Assembly: GCA_020809705.1 (NCBI GenBank)
Contig: CP085829.1
Coordinates: forward strand, 1-64,000
Origin: Calonectria ilicicola
Lineage: Eukaryota; Ascomycota; Sordariomycetes; Hypocreales; Nectriaceae
DNA: 64,000 nt
Direction of reading: 5' to 3'
Shown: piece after piece, positions 1-10,129 of the stretch
How positions within the stretch are numbered: position 1 is the stretch's first letter
Layout of the letters: each line of letters starts with the position of its first letter
Program-made: the position numbers and the translations under genes
Notes under the pieces: model-generated
The model's input: the letters and a program-made list of their open reading frames with translations, nothing else
What the model was told of the DNA's origin: nothing
Database searches by the model: none

Positions 1-2577
1 TGAAGCTCTTACCCCCTGCTAGCAGACAAGGCCGTCCAGCAGCTACTAGCCTATTTTAGTATTAAAATACCAGAAAAAAGGCTCTATGCAAGGTATGCTA
101 TGTAATTCACATAAGTAGCTAAAAGAATAGCTAAGGATTTTCTAAGGAAGCCTAGCGAAAAGGCCCTATTGGATTTCCTATGCCTTCCTAGGGTCCTAGG
201 CCTAGCCTACAAGGAAGGATCTCTTATACCTACCCTAAAGGCTTTCCCTGCTACCTACCCAGAACCTCCTATCCCACCCAGCCAAGACCACCAACCCCAA
301 GGCTCCAACCAACCTAGCCCAATCCAGCAAGCGACCAAGTGGCTAGAAAGAGGCTTTATTAGAAGGGCTGCTAGAGCTATATACAACTCAGCACCTCTAG
401 CCCCTAAAAATAAAGAAACAAGGGACCTTCTTAGGGATAAACACCCTATAGGCCCTAAGGACCCCTTTAAAGGAGCAAATCCAGCAACCAACCAACCAAT
501 CAACCAGGAAACCCTCATCAAAGCCCTCAAGACTATCCACAAGGAAAAGGCCCCCGGCCTCTCTGGCTGGACTAGGCCCCTCCTTAGCCTAGCTACTAGG
601 AGCCAGGAGGTCACAGCCTTCCTAACCCTCCTAACCAACATGATCAGACTAGGCACAGCCCCTGGACCTAACCTTCTATGTGCCTCTAGACTAATAGGCC
701 TAGAAAAGGAAGGTGGAGGGGTTAGACCTATAGCTATGGGAGATATAGTCTATAGGCTAGCTATAAAGGCTATCCTTATAACCCACTTCTCAAATAAAAT
801 GCTACTTCCTAATCAGCTAGAAGTCCAATCTCCTAGAGGGGTAGAACCAGCTATTTTTATTATGGAAGAGGCTATAAGCGGCCTAAATAGAGGGAAATAT
901 ACCTCTATCACATCTCTAGATGCTGTTAATGCATTTAATGATATAGATAGAAAGTGTATAGTAGCCTCTACCTCAAAATTCGCCCCCACCCTATATAGGG
1001 CTGTAAAATAGGCTTATAATAACCCCTCTTTACTAGTCCTAGGCCAAGGCCATTACCTAGTCTCAGCCCAAGGGGTTAGACAAGGTGACCCTCTTGGCCC
1101 CTTGCTGTTTTCCCTAGCTATAAGACCTACCTTAAAGCTCCTTCTAGAAAAGCTTCCTTCAGCTACTCTAGTTGCCTATTTGGATGATATATTTATCCTT
1201 AGTAAGGAAGAGGTAGGGAAAGCCCTAGAAACAGCTAAAAAGGTCTTTAAAAATTCCCCTTTAAAGCTAAACCACCAGAAAAGCAAGGAAACAGCTATAA
1301 CAACCCTAAGAAAGGAAGGCCTAGCTACCCTAGGAACTTTCATAGGACCCCTAGAAGCTAGGAAAAACTTCCTAAATAGGAAATCCCTCCTTCTTCAAAA
1401 AACAATCCAGGAGCTAGATAGCCTATCTAAGCAAAACGCCCTTCTCCTACTAAGAGGCAGTATTCATCTCCTTTTAAGGCACCTTCTAAGACAGCTAGCC
1501 CCAGAGGGCCTAGAAAAGCTGTGGCAGGAAATCGACCTAGCTATAGAGAAATCTATCCAGAAGCTTGCACAAAGGAAAAAACAAGACCCCCTGCCTACCC
1601 TAAACCCTCATTTAATAGCTATTCCTGCTAGAAGAGGGGGCCTAGGTATTCCTATTCACCAGGATATAGCAAAGGGCCTATACCAAGCAGCCAAAGAAGC
1701 TAGCTACCCTATAATTGAAAAGATCATCCCTTTCTTTTCTAAGGGCTCCTTAGAGGACCCTTTCTCAATCCAGCCCTACACAGCCCCGCCCCCTATAGCT
1801 TAAGAAGTCCTAGAATTGGATACTTCCTATAGAGTGGAACAGCTAGGGAAAACCCTAGCCCCTAGCTATAAGAAAACCTACCTGGAAAACGCTAGCTATC
1901 TAAGCAGAAAGTGGCTTCAAGTCTTGCCTACTCAAAAAACCTACATCTTAGCAGACCAAGAAGTTACTGAATGCCTTAGAAATAGGCTACTATTGCCCTC
2001 TAAGACCCCTGGAAGCCTCTGCAACCACTGTGGAGAAACAGCAGATATAAATCATGAAGATATTTGCAAGGCAGCTACTAAAAAGTGGATCCAACACCAT
2101 AATCAGATCAATCAGGCCTTTAAGAAAGCCCTAGAAAGCAACCCTACTCTAGAGGTCGAAATAGAGCCCCTCGTTGACCCTAGCCTTAACCTAAAGGCAG
2201 ACTTCTCTATTCTCAAGGGCTCTAGCCGCCATTACTATAACCTACAAGTTGTAGCTATTAACAGCCAAGAAAGGGATATCCAAGAGATCTTAGCTACTGC
2301 AGCTAAGGATAAACTAAGGAAATACAAAACCTTAGACCCCTTCTTCCAACCCCTAATCCTCTCTGCTAGGGGCTTAATGGAGCTAGAAACAGCTAAAAGC
2401 TATAGAAAGCTCCAGGAAGTAATAGGGAAAATAGCAGCTAGCCAGCTTGACACCTCTATTGGCCTTACGCTTAGTAAGTTTAGAGCCCAGGCAGCCAGCT
2501 CTATAGCTATTAGCCCTACTAAAAACCCGATTCTTATTCCTAAAGGGCTAAGGGCCAGCCTTTTTAACCAAAACTAA
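1..2577 (+). pseudogene. Non-LTR retrotransposon ORF (reverse transcriptase plus restriction-like endonuclease), 5'-truncated by window edge
   Basis: One reading frame runs from the window edge to the stop at 2575 and is broken only by stops at 1, 115, 124, 1009 and 1801. The last four are TAA or TAG where CAA or CAG (Gln) would fit, as expected from C-to-T change at CpA. Reverse transcriptase motifs are visible: KAPGLSGW near 550, GGVRPIAMGD near 715, SLDAVNAFND near 920, QGDPLGPLLFSLAI near 1085 and the catalytic AYLDDI near 1170. A C-terminal Cys-x2-Cys-x7-His-x3-Cys knuckle lies near 2020, followed by a segment with ADFSI near 2195 that could be a degenerate PD-(D/E)XK core. This order (RT, CCHC, C-terminal nuclease) is that of the R2/CRE/NeSL-type elements that insert site-specifically. 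There is no APE-type endonuclease in the part that is present. The exact clade is not decided. The element is inactive. Confidence 0.8.
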
Positions 2578-2956
2578 CCTCTATTACACTCTCTATTTTA
2601 CTCTCTCCTTTACCCTCTCTTCATTCTCTCTTTTACTCTATATTTTACTCTCTACTTTACTCTTTATTTTACTCTCTATTTTACTCTTTACTCTACCCTC
2701 TAATTCCTATTTTCCTATTCTCCTATTTTCCTATTTTCCTATTTTCCTATTTTCCTATTTTCCTATTTTCCTATTTTCCTATTTTCCTATTTTCCTATTT
2801 TCCTATTTTCCTATTTTCCTATTTTCCTATTTTCCTATTTTCCTATTTTCCTATTTTCCTATTTTCCTATCTAAGAACTCTTACCTTAATACTCCCCTAT
2901 AAGACCTAGAAACCTAGAAATATCTTTCCTATTAAAAAGCAACCAAGCACTATTAG
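2578..2956 (+). repeat. Pyrimidine-rich 3' tail with CCTATTTT minisatellite
   Basis: Directly after the retrotransposon ORF stop comes a C/T-rich tract with TTTACTCT-like words (about 2590-2705). It is followed by roughly twenty near-perfect tandem copies of the 8-bp unit CCTATTTT (about 2706-2870). The position suggests that it is, or grew from, the element's 3' untranslated tail. No ORF is seen. Confidence 0.85.
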
Positions 2957-2996
2957 CTATAGATAGTTAAATATACCTAACCCGACCCTAACCCTA
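2957..2996 (+). repeat. Short repeat ending in telomere-like CCCTAA units (copy 1)
   Basis: The stretch contains AGCTATAGATAGTTAAATA followed by CCTAACCC, GA and CCCTAACCCTAA, that is, degenerate TTAGGG-type telomere repeats. A near copy lies at 36961-36997. Both copies sit at element boundaries. Confidence 0.6.
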
Positions 2997-3582
2997 ATCG
3001 ATCCTACTGGGAGGATCGCTCGACTTCATTTCAAGCAGGTGAAAACCTAGATGTTGACAATACTCACGGACATATTAGACTCGACTAGGCCACCTTGGGC
3101 ATGTCCTAATCATTGCCAAGATATTCTCAGAAAAAAAAAACAACACATCTTAGCTACAAAAGGTCTATAGCATTAGAATGTTACTAGTTCCCGAATCAAT
3201 TTTGAAGGCAATTGTCGATCTCGCCACAGATGCCGGGTCAGCTGTTGGATGGATAGGTGATTGGAATCGGTCGGGCTGTTTTTACATGGTCAATTCCATT
3301 TCCAGGTGATGACTCCGAAGAGCGCTCAATGGGGGTGTTGGTTTTACCACCGTATGTAGGTCTGTTAACGTTAAACATATATTTATCGACTCTTATAGTT
3401 TTCCGTTTTTATACTTCTTCAATTAGCTTGTCCATGCTTTTACTTCACCAGAGACTCATCCAATTGCTAAAATGATGTGGTCTACAAGATGCCCAAGATA
3501 CAATATCCCCTTCCAATCGTACTGACTTCTCTGTTGCCCTAAATGACTTAAGTAAATGAAAAAGGAATATGCATTATGTGCA
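2997..3582. other. Unassigned intergenic stretch
   Basis: Base composition is ordinary, in contrast to the retrotransposon on its left. A short open frame at 3257-3475 has no recognisable motif and no ATG start. Nothing else is supported here. Confidence 0.5.
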
Positions 3583-4230
3583 TTAGGGTGAAGGCGAGAA
3601 ATGTGTGAAATCCCGATCGGCAATTCGCTTACTCCGTCGAGGTTTTCTCTTGGCAGCCTTAGATTCCACTCGGTCACTTCTATGGTCGTGTGCGCTGGCC
3701 ACCATGACAACTTCCGCGTTTTCTGTTACAGAATCTGGATGAAGGTTTGGGGTGTGCAAGAGTAGGCTGACGCGCCGTTCTAGTCGCTTGATGGCACGGA
3801 GCAATGCTTTGGCACGCCCGGAATGTTGCCTAACATACGCAGGTTGGTGGAGACCTACGAGTTCAACTAAATGAGCAACATCGATACCACTAGCCTGTTC
3901 AACGTAAGATAATTAGCCAAGGCGCGATGTATTTGTAGATCATTATGCGCTTACAATCCACAAGGACTGGATAGAGACCAGCTGTCGCAAGGACCGAATT
4001 TCTTGAAGCTGTTGCGTGGCAATGTCATTGTCACGGAACTGCTCTTGGTCCCTAATCTCTGAAATGGAAGACCTAACAGCATTCCATGCGCTTCCTGCAA
4101 CCAGGGCGGCCTCTCTTACGCATGCACCAATATCAAGGCCATCGACGGACGGGCTGGTTTCATCATTGCCCGGAATCACGGAAAGAAGGCCCCACCATCT
4201 TTCCGCCAACCCAAGCAGCTCATCAGGTAT
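3583..4230 (-). CDS. Hypothetical protein, two visible exons, 5' end unresolved
   Basis: Two coding-like segments on the minus strand join through a good 60-bp intron (3895-3954: GTAAGC donor, GCTAAT branch site, ACAG acceptor) in phase 0. The upstream exon (4230-3955) reads IPDELLGLAERWWG at its start and then a helical stretch rich in Glu, Gln and Arg. The downstream exon (3894-3583) continues as ASGIDVAHLVELVGL and ends in a basic tail (KAAKRKPRRSKRIADRDF) that could be a nuclear localisation signal. A CTAAC...CTAG acceptor just before 4230 suggests a further 5' exon, but the obvious ATG near 4310 does not join in frame. The family is not recognised; it could be a surviving gene or a fragment. 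Confidence 0.45.
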
Positions 4231-4863
4231 CTAGATCGTTAGACGGTTAGAAAGGAGGATCAAAATAAAGAAGAAGCGGGAAAAAGTACTTCCGCGCCCT
4301 GGTGAGTACATGACAGGCTGAAATCCGTGGCCTTTGCAACTAGACAGTTGAAGCACGGAGGCCTACCGTTCGGGGTGGAATCGACCTAGGTGGCATACTT
4401 ATCATACTCCTTCAATGAATCCTATTTAAGTAAGAAAATTGACATTTCGATGATCTGGGCACTTCCGAAAATGTTTGCGAAGAGTCTGCTTTAGTAAAAG
4501 ATTTCGAGAGGGGCAAAGACCTAAGTAGTGTGCTCAATAGATTTGAGAGAAAAGAAAGAAAGGGTTGGTAGAGAATAAAAACCCTAGTTTCATGCTATTT
4601 AGAGAGCGGGATGCGCCTATAGGCTGCCGCATCAAACAATAATAACGCGTTGCATTGCTTGTGCCTGCAGCTGTGGTTAATGAGGTAACAGGAGCAGAGC
4701 AGACCAGTAGTGTTTGCTTGAACCTTAGTGCCTGTTGTTCGTATTAGTATAAATGAATAAATGACGAGCTAAAGATTTAAATTAATCTATGAGCATCGCT
4801 TAGAGTAGCTAGTTGCCTAAACGATATAGATAGAAACTCTTCTTTTAAATGCGGGTCGGTGGT
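4231..4863. other. Unassigned intergenic stretch
   Basis: This is presumably the 5' flank of the minus-strand hypothetical gene. No ORF or repeat is recognised. Confidence 0.4.
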
Positions 4864-5379
4864 TTATTTTCTTTCTAAGAAGTCTTGTTTCCCCTTGCGA
4901 TACATATTGTTGTTATTGTTGACTGTGTGTCTGCCTGAGGCAACGCTTGGAGTGGATATTGGCGCATTGCTGCCAGCAGATGATAAAAGCATGCTCTGTG
5001 CATCTATGTTTGAAGTCCTAACTCTCGTCAGTGACAACTTCCTAATATTTCCGATTAATATGTACATTTCGGTATACCCAGTCCTCTCTTGCTTTGACTT
5101 CAAGGTGCGACGACCCTTTGCAACGGCTTCACCCTAGTGAGCTTCTGCAACTTGGCAACCTCCTTCTTTTACGTTCGTAGCCTGCGTTGCGAACACAATT
5201 TGGTAGGCCTGACCCTTCTGTAGGCAATTATACGCGGGAATAACTACTGTAAGGATTCATATTCACTTACGTGCAATTTGCCTAGCATATGGTTAGTATG
5301 ATACCTTAGTCGAGTCATCAGCGTAGCTCGTGATCCTGTCTGTGTGCGCAATTACTATGGCAACCTTACAGGTAAACAT
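4864..5379 (-). pseudogene. Decayed coding segment of unknown family
   Basis: On the minus strand an ATG at 5379 opens a coding-like piece (MFTCKVAIVIAHTDRITSYA). After a stop-containing interval (about 5252-5310) that may be an intron, a second frame runs through TVVIPAYNCLQKGQAYQIVF and on to a stop at 4864. It is broken once by TAG near 5140, where CAG would fit. The splice phase of the presumed intron cannot be made to work with ordinary donors. I therefore call it a relic. The family is not recognised. Confidence 0.35.
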
Positions 5380-5828
5380 ATTGGTATACTCCTATAAATT
5401 TTCTCCTACTTCGCATTAGGTATGAGGTGAGTTGGTACACTCCTGCAGAATTTCTCCTACCTCTAAAAAGTTTTATATCTAAACTTTCTTTATCTGACCT
5501 ATATTATAGTATGTAGCGCCAAGATACCCTAAGGCATCATGTTTAGTGCATATGTGACCTTCCTCTCTTGATTAATGTAAGACTCTGGCCAAAATATGCG
5601 ATGCTATCTTTTTTGTTGGGTATTTTTGCTACAGGCGTTTGGGCCAAGCTGCAATAAGACGCAAACAGTGATTCACTTCCACACCAAACGCGAAATATTT
5701 ACCCCGCTGGAATTTATCTTTGGCCGTTTCCTACTCCTCCAAAACATCTTTCTTCTATCTGTACGGCCTCCGAAGTCACATCGACTTCTTTACCCGGTAG
5801 AATTCTCTCCTTCATCGATGCAGGCAAC
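5380..5828. other. Unassigned intergenic stretch
   Basis: An open frame at 5596-5877 overlaps the start of the next relic in another frame and carries no recognised motif. There is otherwise no structure that I can support. Confidence 0.4.
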
Positions 5829-6302
5829 ATGGCTACTGAGAGTGAAAAGATCGAATTTTCTCCTTTTCAAGGAGTAACATTTCTGGATGAGACTTGCGGC
5901 CTTGAAATCTAGCAAGTTGAAGGCTGCGCTTCGATCTTGGAAGCTGAATGGAGTTTCCAAGAGATCACGACTAAGGTAACAGTGACCAAATCCTATCGTA
6001 GTTAGTTTCTTGGAAAGCTAACATCATACTTTCACTAACTTGTGGCTCCCCATATTCCTCTTACTAGAGGCATGAGATCGCTTATGGCGATTCAAATGTA
6101 TCATCAACTTCCAATTCTTTCCAGCACCAAGGAAGAGGTTGCAGTTAAGATCGCCATTTTTAAATGGTCCCACGCCATCTTGGAAAAGTATTAGAGGTAT
6201 CCACTCTTTAACGAGGTGGTTGACTTCTTAAATTTCTTTTGGGACAAAGACATGACTACAGCAGTAATTGAGGCTAACGTCGAAAAAAAATGCGAGATCT
6301 GA
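5829..6302 (+). pseudogene. Decayed small gene, unknown family
   Basis: ATG at 5829 starts MATESEKIEFSPFQGVTFLD, which runs 49 codons with one TAG and ends at a plausible donor (GTAACA, 5976). After a possible 92-bp intron ending in CTTACTAG, a well-formed coding frame continues (GMRSLMAIQMYHQLPILSST, then FNEVVDFLNFFWDKDMTTAV) with one TAG and ends at TGA 6300. The best downstream frame does not match the splice phase, so at least one indel is needed. Codon texture looks genuinely coding, but no domain is recognised. Confidence 0.35.
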
Positions 6303-7202
6303 CTCTTGATTGTAGACAAACAAGTGGACTTTTGGGGGCCTCACTCGATAAAGAGCAAGTCATAAATCTTAATCAATATAAAGAATCGGCAATAGCTCAG
6401 TAGCTGAAATATATTCCGCTTATCGCCTCACTCCAACCTCGCTCTAATCATCTGCCTGCACTGGGACTTTTATTGACCATGAGATAGGTAGCCGAGATGG
6501 AGATATATAGGCCTATGGTGGTGACATAGGTAAGATCTGGAAATACCCAGCGGCAATTAGTCCTTTTTACCATTCTCGCCGGATTGCCTCTATTGTCCGT
6601 CAATGATATCGTTGATCATATTTCGCATCACGTTTCGTATCACGTTTTGGGGCACGAGTGGGTTGGCGCTGTTGCCGGAGGCAAAAGTCCCCGGTAGGCC
6701 CCCCCGGAGGACGTAGTTTAAAAATACAACGTTAAATTCGAATAAAATTGCATGTGCATGAGGTTCCCAATTGATAATAGCGACAGACGTGGTGATGTCG
6801 CGTTGATGTTGTTGAACCAGCCGATCCTAAGTGGGAACACACGTGAACTTGGACTCAAAGCCCACACAGCCCATAACACCAAATCCCACTCTTGAATCGA
6901 CCCTAACGAACCATCAAGCCCTGCTCCCCAACTCAAATCCATCCTTCTAACCATCTTTGGACGTTTCCTCATCTATCATGTCGATCTACCCTTAATTCAT
7001 CTTGAGGAATGGATAGCTATGGTATCTATAGCGGCTCCACCATTGACCATATCACTACTCTTTGCGGTGGTTCTAGACTAACAGCAAAATGTCTCGATTA
7101 TCGCGGTAGACAGTTAAGCATGGTTTGTTTCCTCCACCCTCGATCAACTGACTATTGTAGACACGCCATGCCAGCCAGGCTGTGGAGGTGATGTAGGGGT
7201 TT
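6303..7202. other. Unassigned stretch
   Basis: Small open frames on both strands (6718-6972 minus; 7009-7191 plus) lack recognisable motifs. I see no repeat or RNA gene. Confidence 0.4.
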
Positions 7203-7400
7203 CTATTCGCAAGAGAGAGCTTCCTCAACAATCCAAGTCTCTTGAGCCTCAACGGTCGAGTCCGTATCCCTCAAACCCCTCGACATTTGGTCGACCGAGG
7301 AAGATATTAGATACACACTATCCAGCGCGCTAACACCAATTGTTCCTTTTGGCACAACAATTCCGTCAACACCAGCTACATTGGAACGTGCTTGTGCCAT
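7203..7400 (-). pseudogene. Possible cytochrome P450 fragment
   Basis: The minus frame carries DGIVVPKGT followed by an acidic/aromatic stretch. This resembles the segment between the K-helix and the PERF region of fungal P450s, where a proline-lysine-glycine-threonine motif is common. A one-base shift just downstream gives LGRPNVEGFEGYGLDR, which resembles WGPDAxxFxPERWLD. No haem-binding loop was found nearby. The call rests on one short motif and is weak. Confidence 0.25.
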
Positions 7401-7655
7401 TAGTCAGTCAGCATTTCCAGCGATAACCGGTTTAGGATCACGATTCTTTTGCTGTGGGAGAAACCCTGATGACACGGCTTAGGAAGCATCCGCTTATCGT
7501 GTGTAGGTAACTTCATCTCTGATCTCGATTATCGTCTTCTCACTGTTCAGCTGTAGTTTCAAATTCGTCGTGGTCATTGAATACAGCGACGAGTCTATCA
7601 ACCGCAGACTTTATAGGTCGCGAACAGTCATATGAGAGTCGACCGTTAGCATCGA

Positions 7656-8086
7656 ATGAGCGTTCTGATACAGGGTCAGATTTCTTTGTCTGCCATCGAT
7701 TCAATACATGTACTAATTGAAGAAAGTAAGAGGAAGTCCAAGAAGAGACCTTGGCAAAAGCATAGTGTGAGCCGGCGGGGGCTTCCTTGCACTGCTGCAT
7801 TTGCATGTACCGATTATAAAATACAAGGTGAGACCTTGCTTGAGATTATGTCGGAACTGCGAGGGAGAGTGACAAAGATACATCCCACAACGGGCAATCT
7901 CGAGCCGGTAAAGTGCGATCCGTATAGCCTATATATATAACTATCGCGGTGCAAATCCCTTGATGGCATCATGTTGCTGTCGAAGGTGCGGGAGGAGGAT
8001 ATTCTCAACAATTGCACTCCCCCCGAAATGTTGGATGGTGAGGTCTAATTGGAGAATCTCTGCAAGACTACATTGAACGAGGCTCG
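7656..8086 (+). pseudogene. Helitron/PIF1-type helicase C-terminal fragment
   Basis: The frame reads SRRGLPCTAAFACTDYKIQG, then CDPYSLYI-stop-LSRCKSLDGIMLLSKV and EEDILNNCTPPEML. It matches the last helicase motifs of PIF1-like helicases, including the conserved TDYKxQG and QLSRCxxLDG signatures. Stops at 7938 and 8046 replace Gln codons (CAA to TAA). The same motifs occur in the larger helicase relic on the minus strand (8940-9029 and 15906-16050), so this is a second, truncated copy of the same kind of element in the opposite orientation. The rest of the protein is absent upstream. Confidence 0.75.
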
Positions 8087-8659
8087 ATTATTATTATCAA
8101 ATCCATCTATATAGTACAAATAGTATGGAAAACATCTTTACAGCTCATTATATCGCTCCATTAATAAAGCCTTTATTTCTCTCTACATCAATACACCCAA
8201 ACCACGTCCTGGTTTTCAACGGCCCTTAGCGGCTACTAATGGCTAGCACCTTATCCAATAAAATTAAAATTAAAAATAGAATTAAACACAGATTCATAAA
8301 ACATCTCACTACCCAGTAAGAATATTAAGAATCGGTGTTTTCTCAAGCTAAAGTCCAAGCAAAGAGGAAGAAAATGAACCTTTGAGGGCTGATTTTGCTC
8401 GAGGAACGAGAGTTCTTTCTTTTGCCCGAGGGGAAGGTTAGGTGTGGGGTAGCTGTGGGTCAGGTTGACTGGTTGTGGCTGGTGGTGGCTGGTGCTTGGA
8501 GGTTACAAGAGGGCTTGGAGGAAGATGTTACTCTCTCTCCCTCCTTTTCTATTGGCTCTAGATTACCTGATATTCATGTGATTGTGTTATTTTCGCGTTT
8601 TAGTGCTTTTTGTGCGTTTTTGGGATTTTTCCTGATTTTCCTTGATTTTTACTAATTTC
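8087..8659. other. Flank between two Helitron relics
   Basis: There is no gene. A G/T-rich tract lies at about 8430-8530 and T-rich sequence at 8600-8690. The open frame at 8395-8655 has no recognised motif. Sequence near 8205-8240 has short inverted words and a CTAA-T step that could be a Helitron 3' end, but this is speculative. Confidence 0.35.
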
Positions 8660-8699
8660 TTTCTGGTTTTTTTGGGGGGGTAGTAAGGCAAGGAGAGAG

Positions 8700-9029
8700 A
8701 TACTAGCTAAGAACTAAGCGCTTTATCTAAACCTCTCTTTTAAAGCAAAATAAAATTATTTGTTTTTATTCTCTACCATAATTTAATACTTATCTAACCT
8801 TCTACTTAATTTTCTAGATTATATTGTTAAAGGTAGGCTTAGAGTAATATTTATGCTATTTATATTATTTTAGTATAAAGTAGCTCTAATCTTTTCTTAC
8901 CTTTTACTATAAATAGACTTTTATAATTCTTTATTATATTATCTGCCCAAGCTTTTAATATAAAGGTAATCCTATCAAATAATTTATATTATAATAGCTG
9001 GATATAGAGGCTGTATAGGTCACACTTTG
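8700..9029 (-). pseudogene. Helitron helicase, C-terminal segment (third piece)
   Basis: On the minus strand, directly outside the Gypsy LTR, the frame reads CDLYSLYIQLL, a stop, then YKLFDRITFILKAWAD. This corresponds to the CDPYSLYxQLSRCKxLDGIxLLSK signature of PIF1-like helicases. Downstream it is AT-rich and fades out before about 8700. It completes the piece at 15906-16209. Confidence 0.7.
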
Positions 9030-9416
9030 TGTAACGGTCTGGTCAATTCCCAACTTAATAAACCAATCAGAACGAAGGGTTTATTGTTAGCAGGATGATT
9101 AGGCGCGTTATGGTAAATAGAGCAATGGAAGTATTACATTAGGTAATAATCAATCGCAATTAAGGTAACCAAGTTATATTAAAAGCTGGTTAATATTAGC
9201 TATAAGGGCAGATTCTAATTTGTCTATATACTTCTATATTAACAGGTAATCACTTATTATCCTAGTAATCTTTATAACAATCACTTTTCAATCATGATGA
9301 TCGTATTATAATCATGCAGGTAATCACGATAGGCGTGGTGATCGCGGTCTAGGGTAGGTGGGTCCAATGTTCATTCTGACAGTTGTGACCGCCCTGGTCT
9401 AGCATGGATCATAACA
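9030..9416 (-). repeat. LTR of Gypsy element 1 (3' LTR in element orientation)
   Basis: The 387-bp LTR runs from TGTAACGG to CATAACA. It aligns end to end with 15519-15905. Differences are mostly transitions concentrated in the right copy. Confidence 0.9.
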
Positions 9417-9534
9417 CGATGTCCCCTCTCTGTTGGTTCTTGTCCTCAAGACTGTATACTTGACCCTAGCGTGGTTACTTTTGTATGTTCCGACTTAAAC
9501 TTATAAAAATTCTAAGAGTTATAGTGCTGATAGT

Positions 9535-10120
9535 ATGTCTAGCAAATCCGCTTATCATCATGCCCAGCTTGCCGACAATATTGCCAGTTTTGGTTACGAC
9601 GTCATGCCTTGTTCTTTCTATTCATCCAAAGGGCTTCATTGTCAAATGGTGGCTCGTTCTTCCCGTTATGGTAAATGCATGTGTTGCAGCCGTTCTTGTG
9701 ATGCTTCTAGTGCTATGATGAATTCTTGTGAGGGATTTTCTAGGTATTTCCGGTTGTTTTTGTTAATGAGTGTGGGTAGTAACAAAATTGAGTAAGGAAT
9801 CGGAGCGTTTGGAGCAGGCCGAGGAGCAAGCTGAGAAGGAGATGCTTGCTGCTCAGGCAAAGTTAAACGAGGTCCTGGCTCAATTGACTCGATTGCGTAG
9901 GCAGAAGCGCCTTTTGAAGTCGCGGGGTAAGGAGATGGTTTATTGTAGGCTATCGTCCATTGATAATTTGGATGATGTGGGTCGGGCTGAATCGGAGGCA
10001 GTGGTTGGTGCTCAATCCCTAGGGGCTCTGGATACTATTGATTGGAACGCTGTTGACCTCGATGGTTTGCTTGGTGCTGTGTCTTTAGAAATACTTCCAG
10101 TATCTTTGAGTAGTGTGTGA
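9535..10120 (+). CDS. Antisense accessory ORF of Gypsy element 1 (degenerate Zn2Cys6-like protein)
   Basis: Two exons, 9535-9727 and 9780-10120, join through a 52-bp intron (GTGAGG donor, GTTAATG, TAG acceptor; phase 1) to give 177 residues. The N-terminus holds a damaged cysteine cluster: CSFY in place of CSFC, then GLHC and CMCCSRSC, where a 9-bp deletion shortens the last spacing compared with element 2. After the intron comes a charged coiled-coil stretch (KESERLEQAEEQAEKEMLAA) and a conserved C-terminal tail containing IDWNAVDLDGLLG. It lies on the strand opposite to gag-pol, between pol and the 3' LTR. Base composition is ordinary, in contrast to the pol region a few bases away. The function is unknown; a DNA- or nucleic-acid-binding role is only an inference from the cluster in the sister copy. 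Confidence 0.65.
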
Positions 10121-10129
10121 GGTGTTTTG

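Noticed and set aside
2706..2870. Regular array that could be taken for a CRISPR
   Set aside because: The 8-bp CCTATTTT units are directly adjacent without spacers; it is a minisatellite.
8395..8655. Open frame starting MLEEREFFLLPEG
   Set aside because: It begins with CTG, has G/T-rich low-complexity sequence and no motif or splice context.
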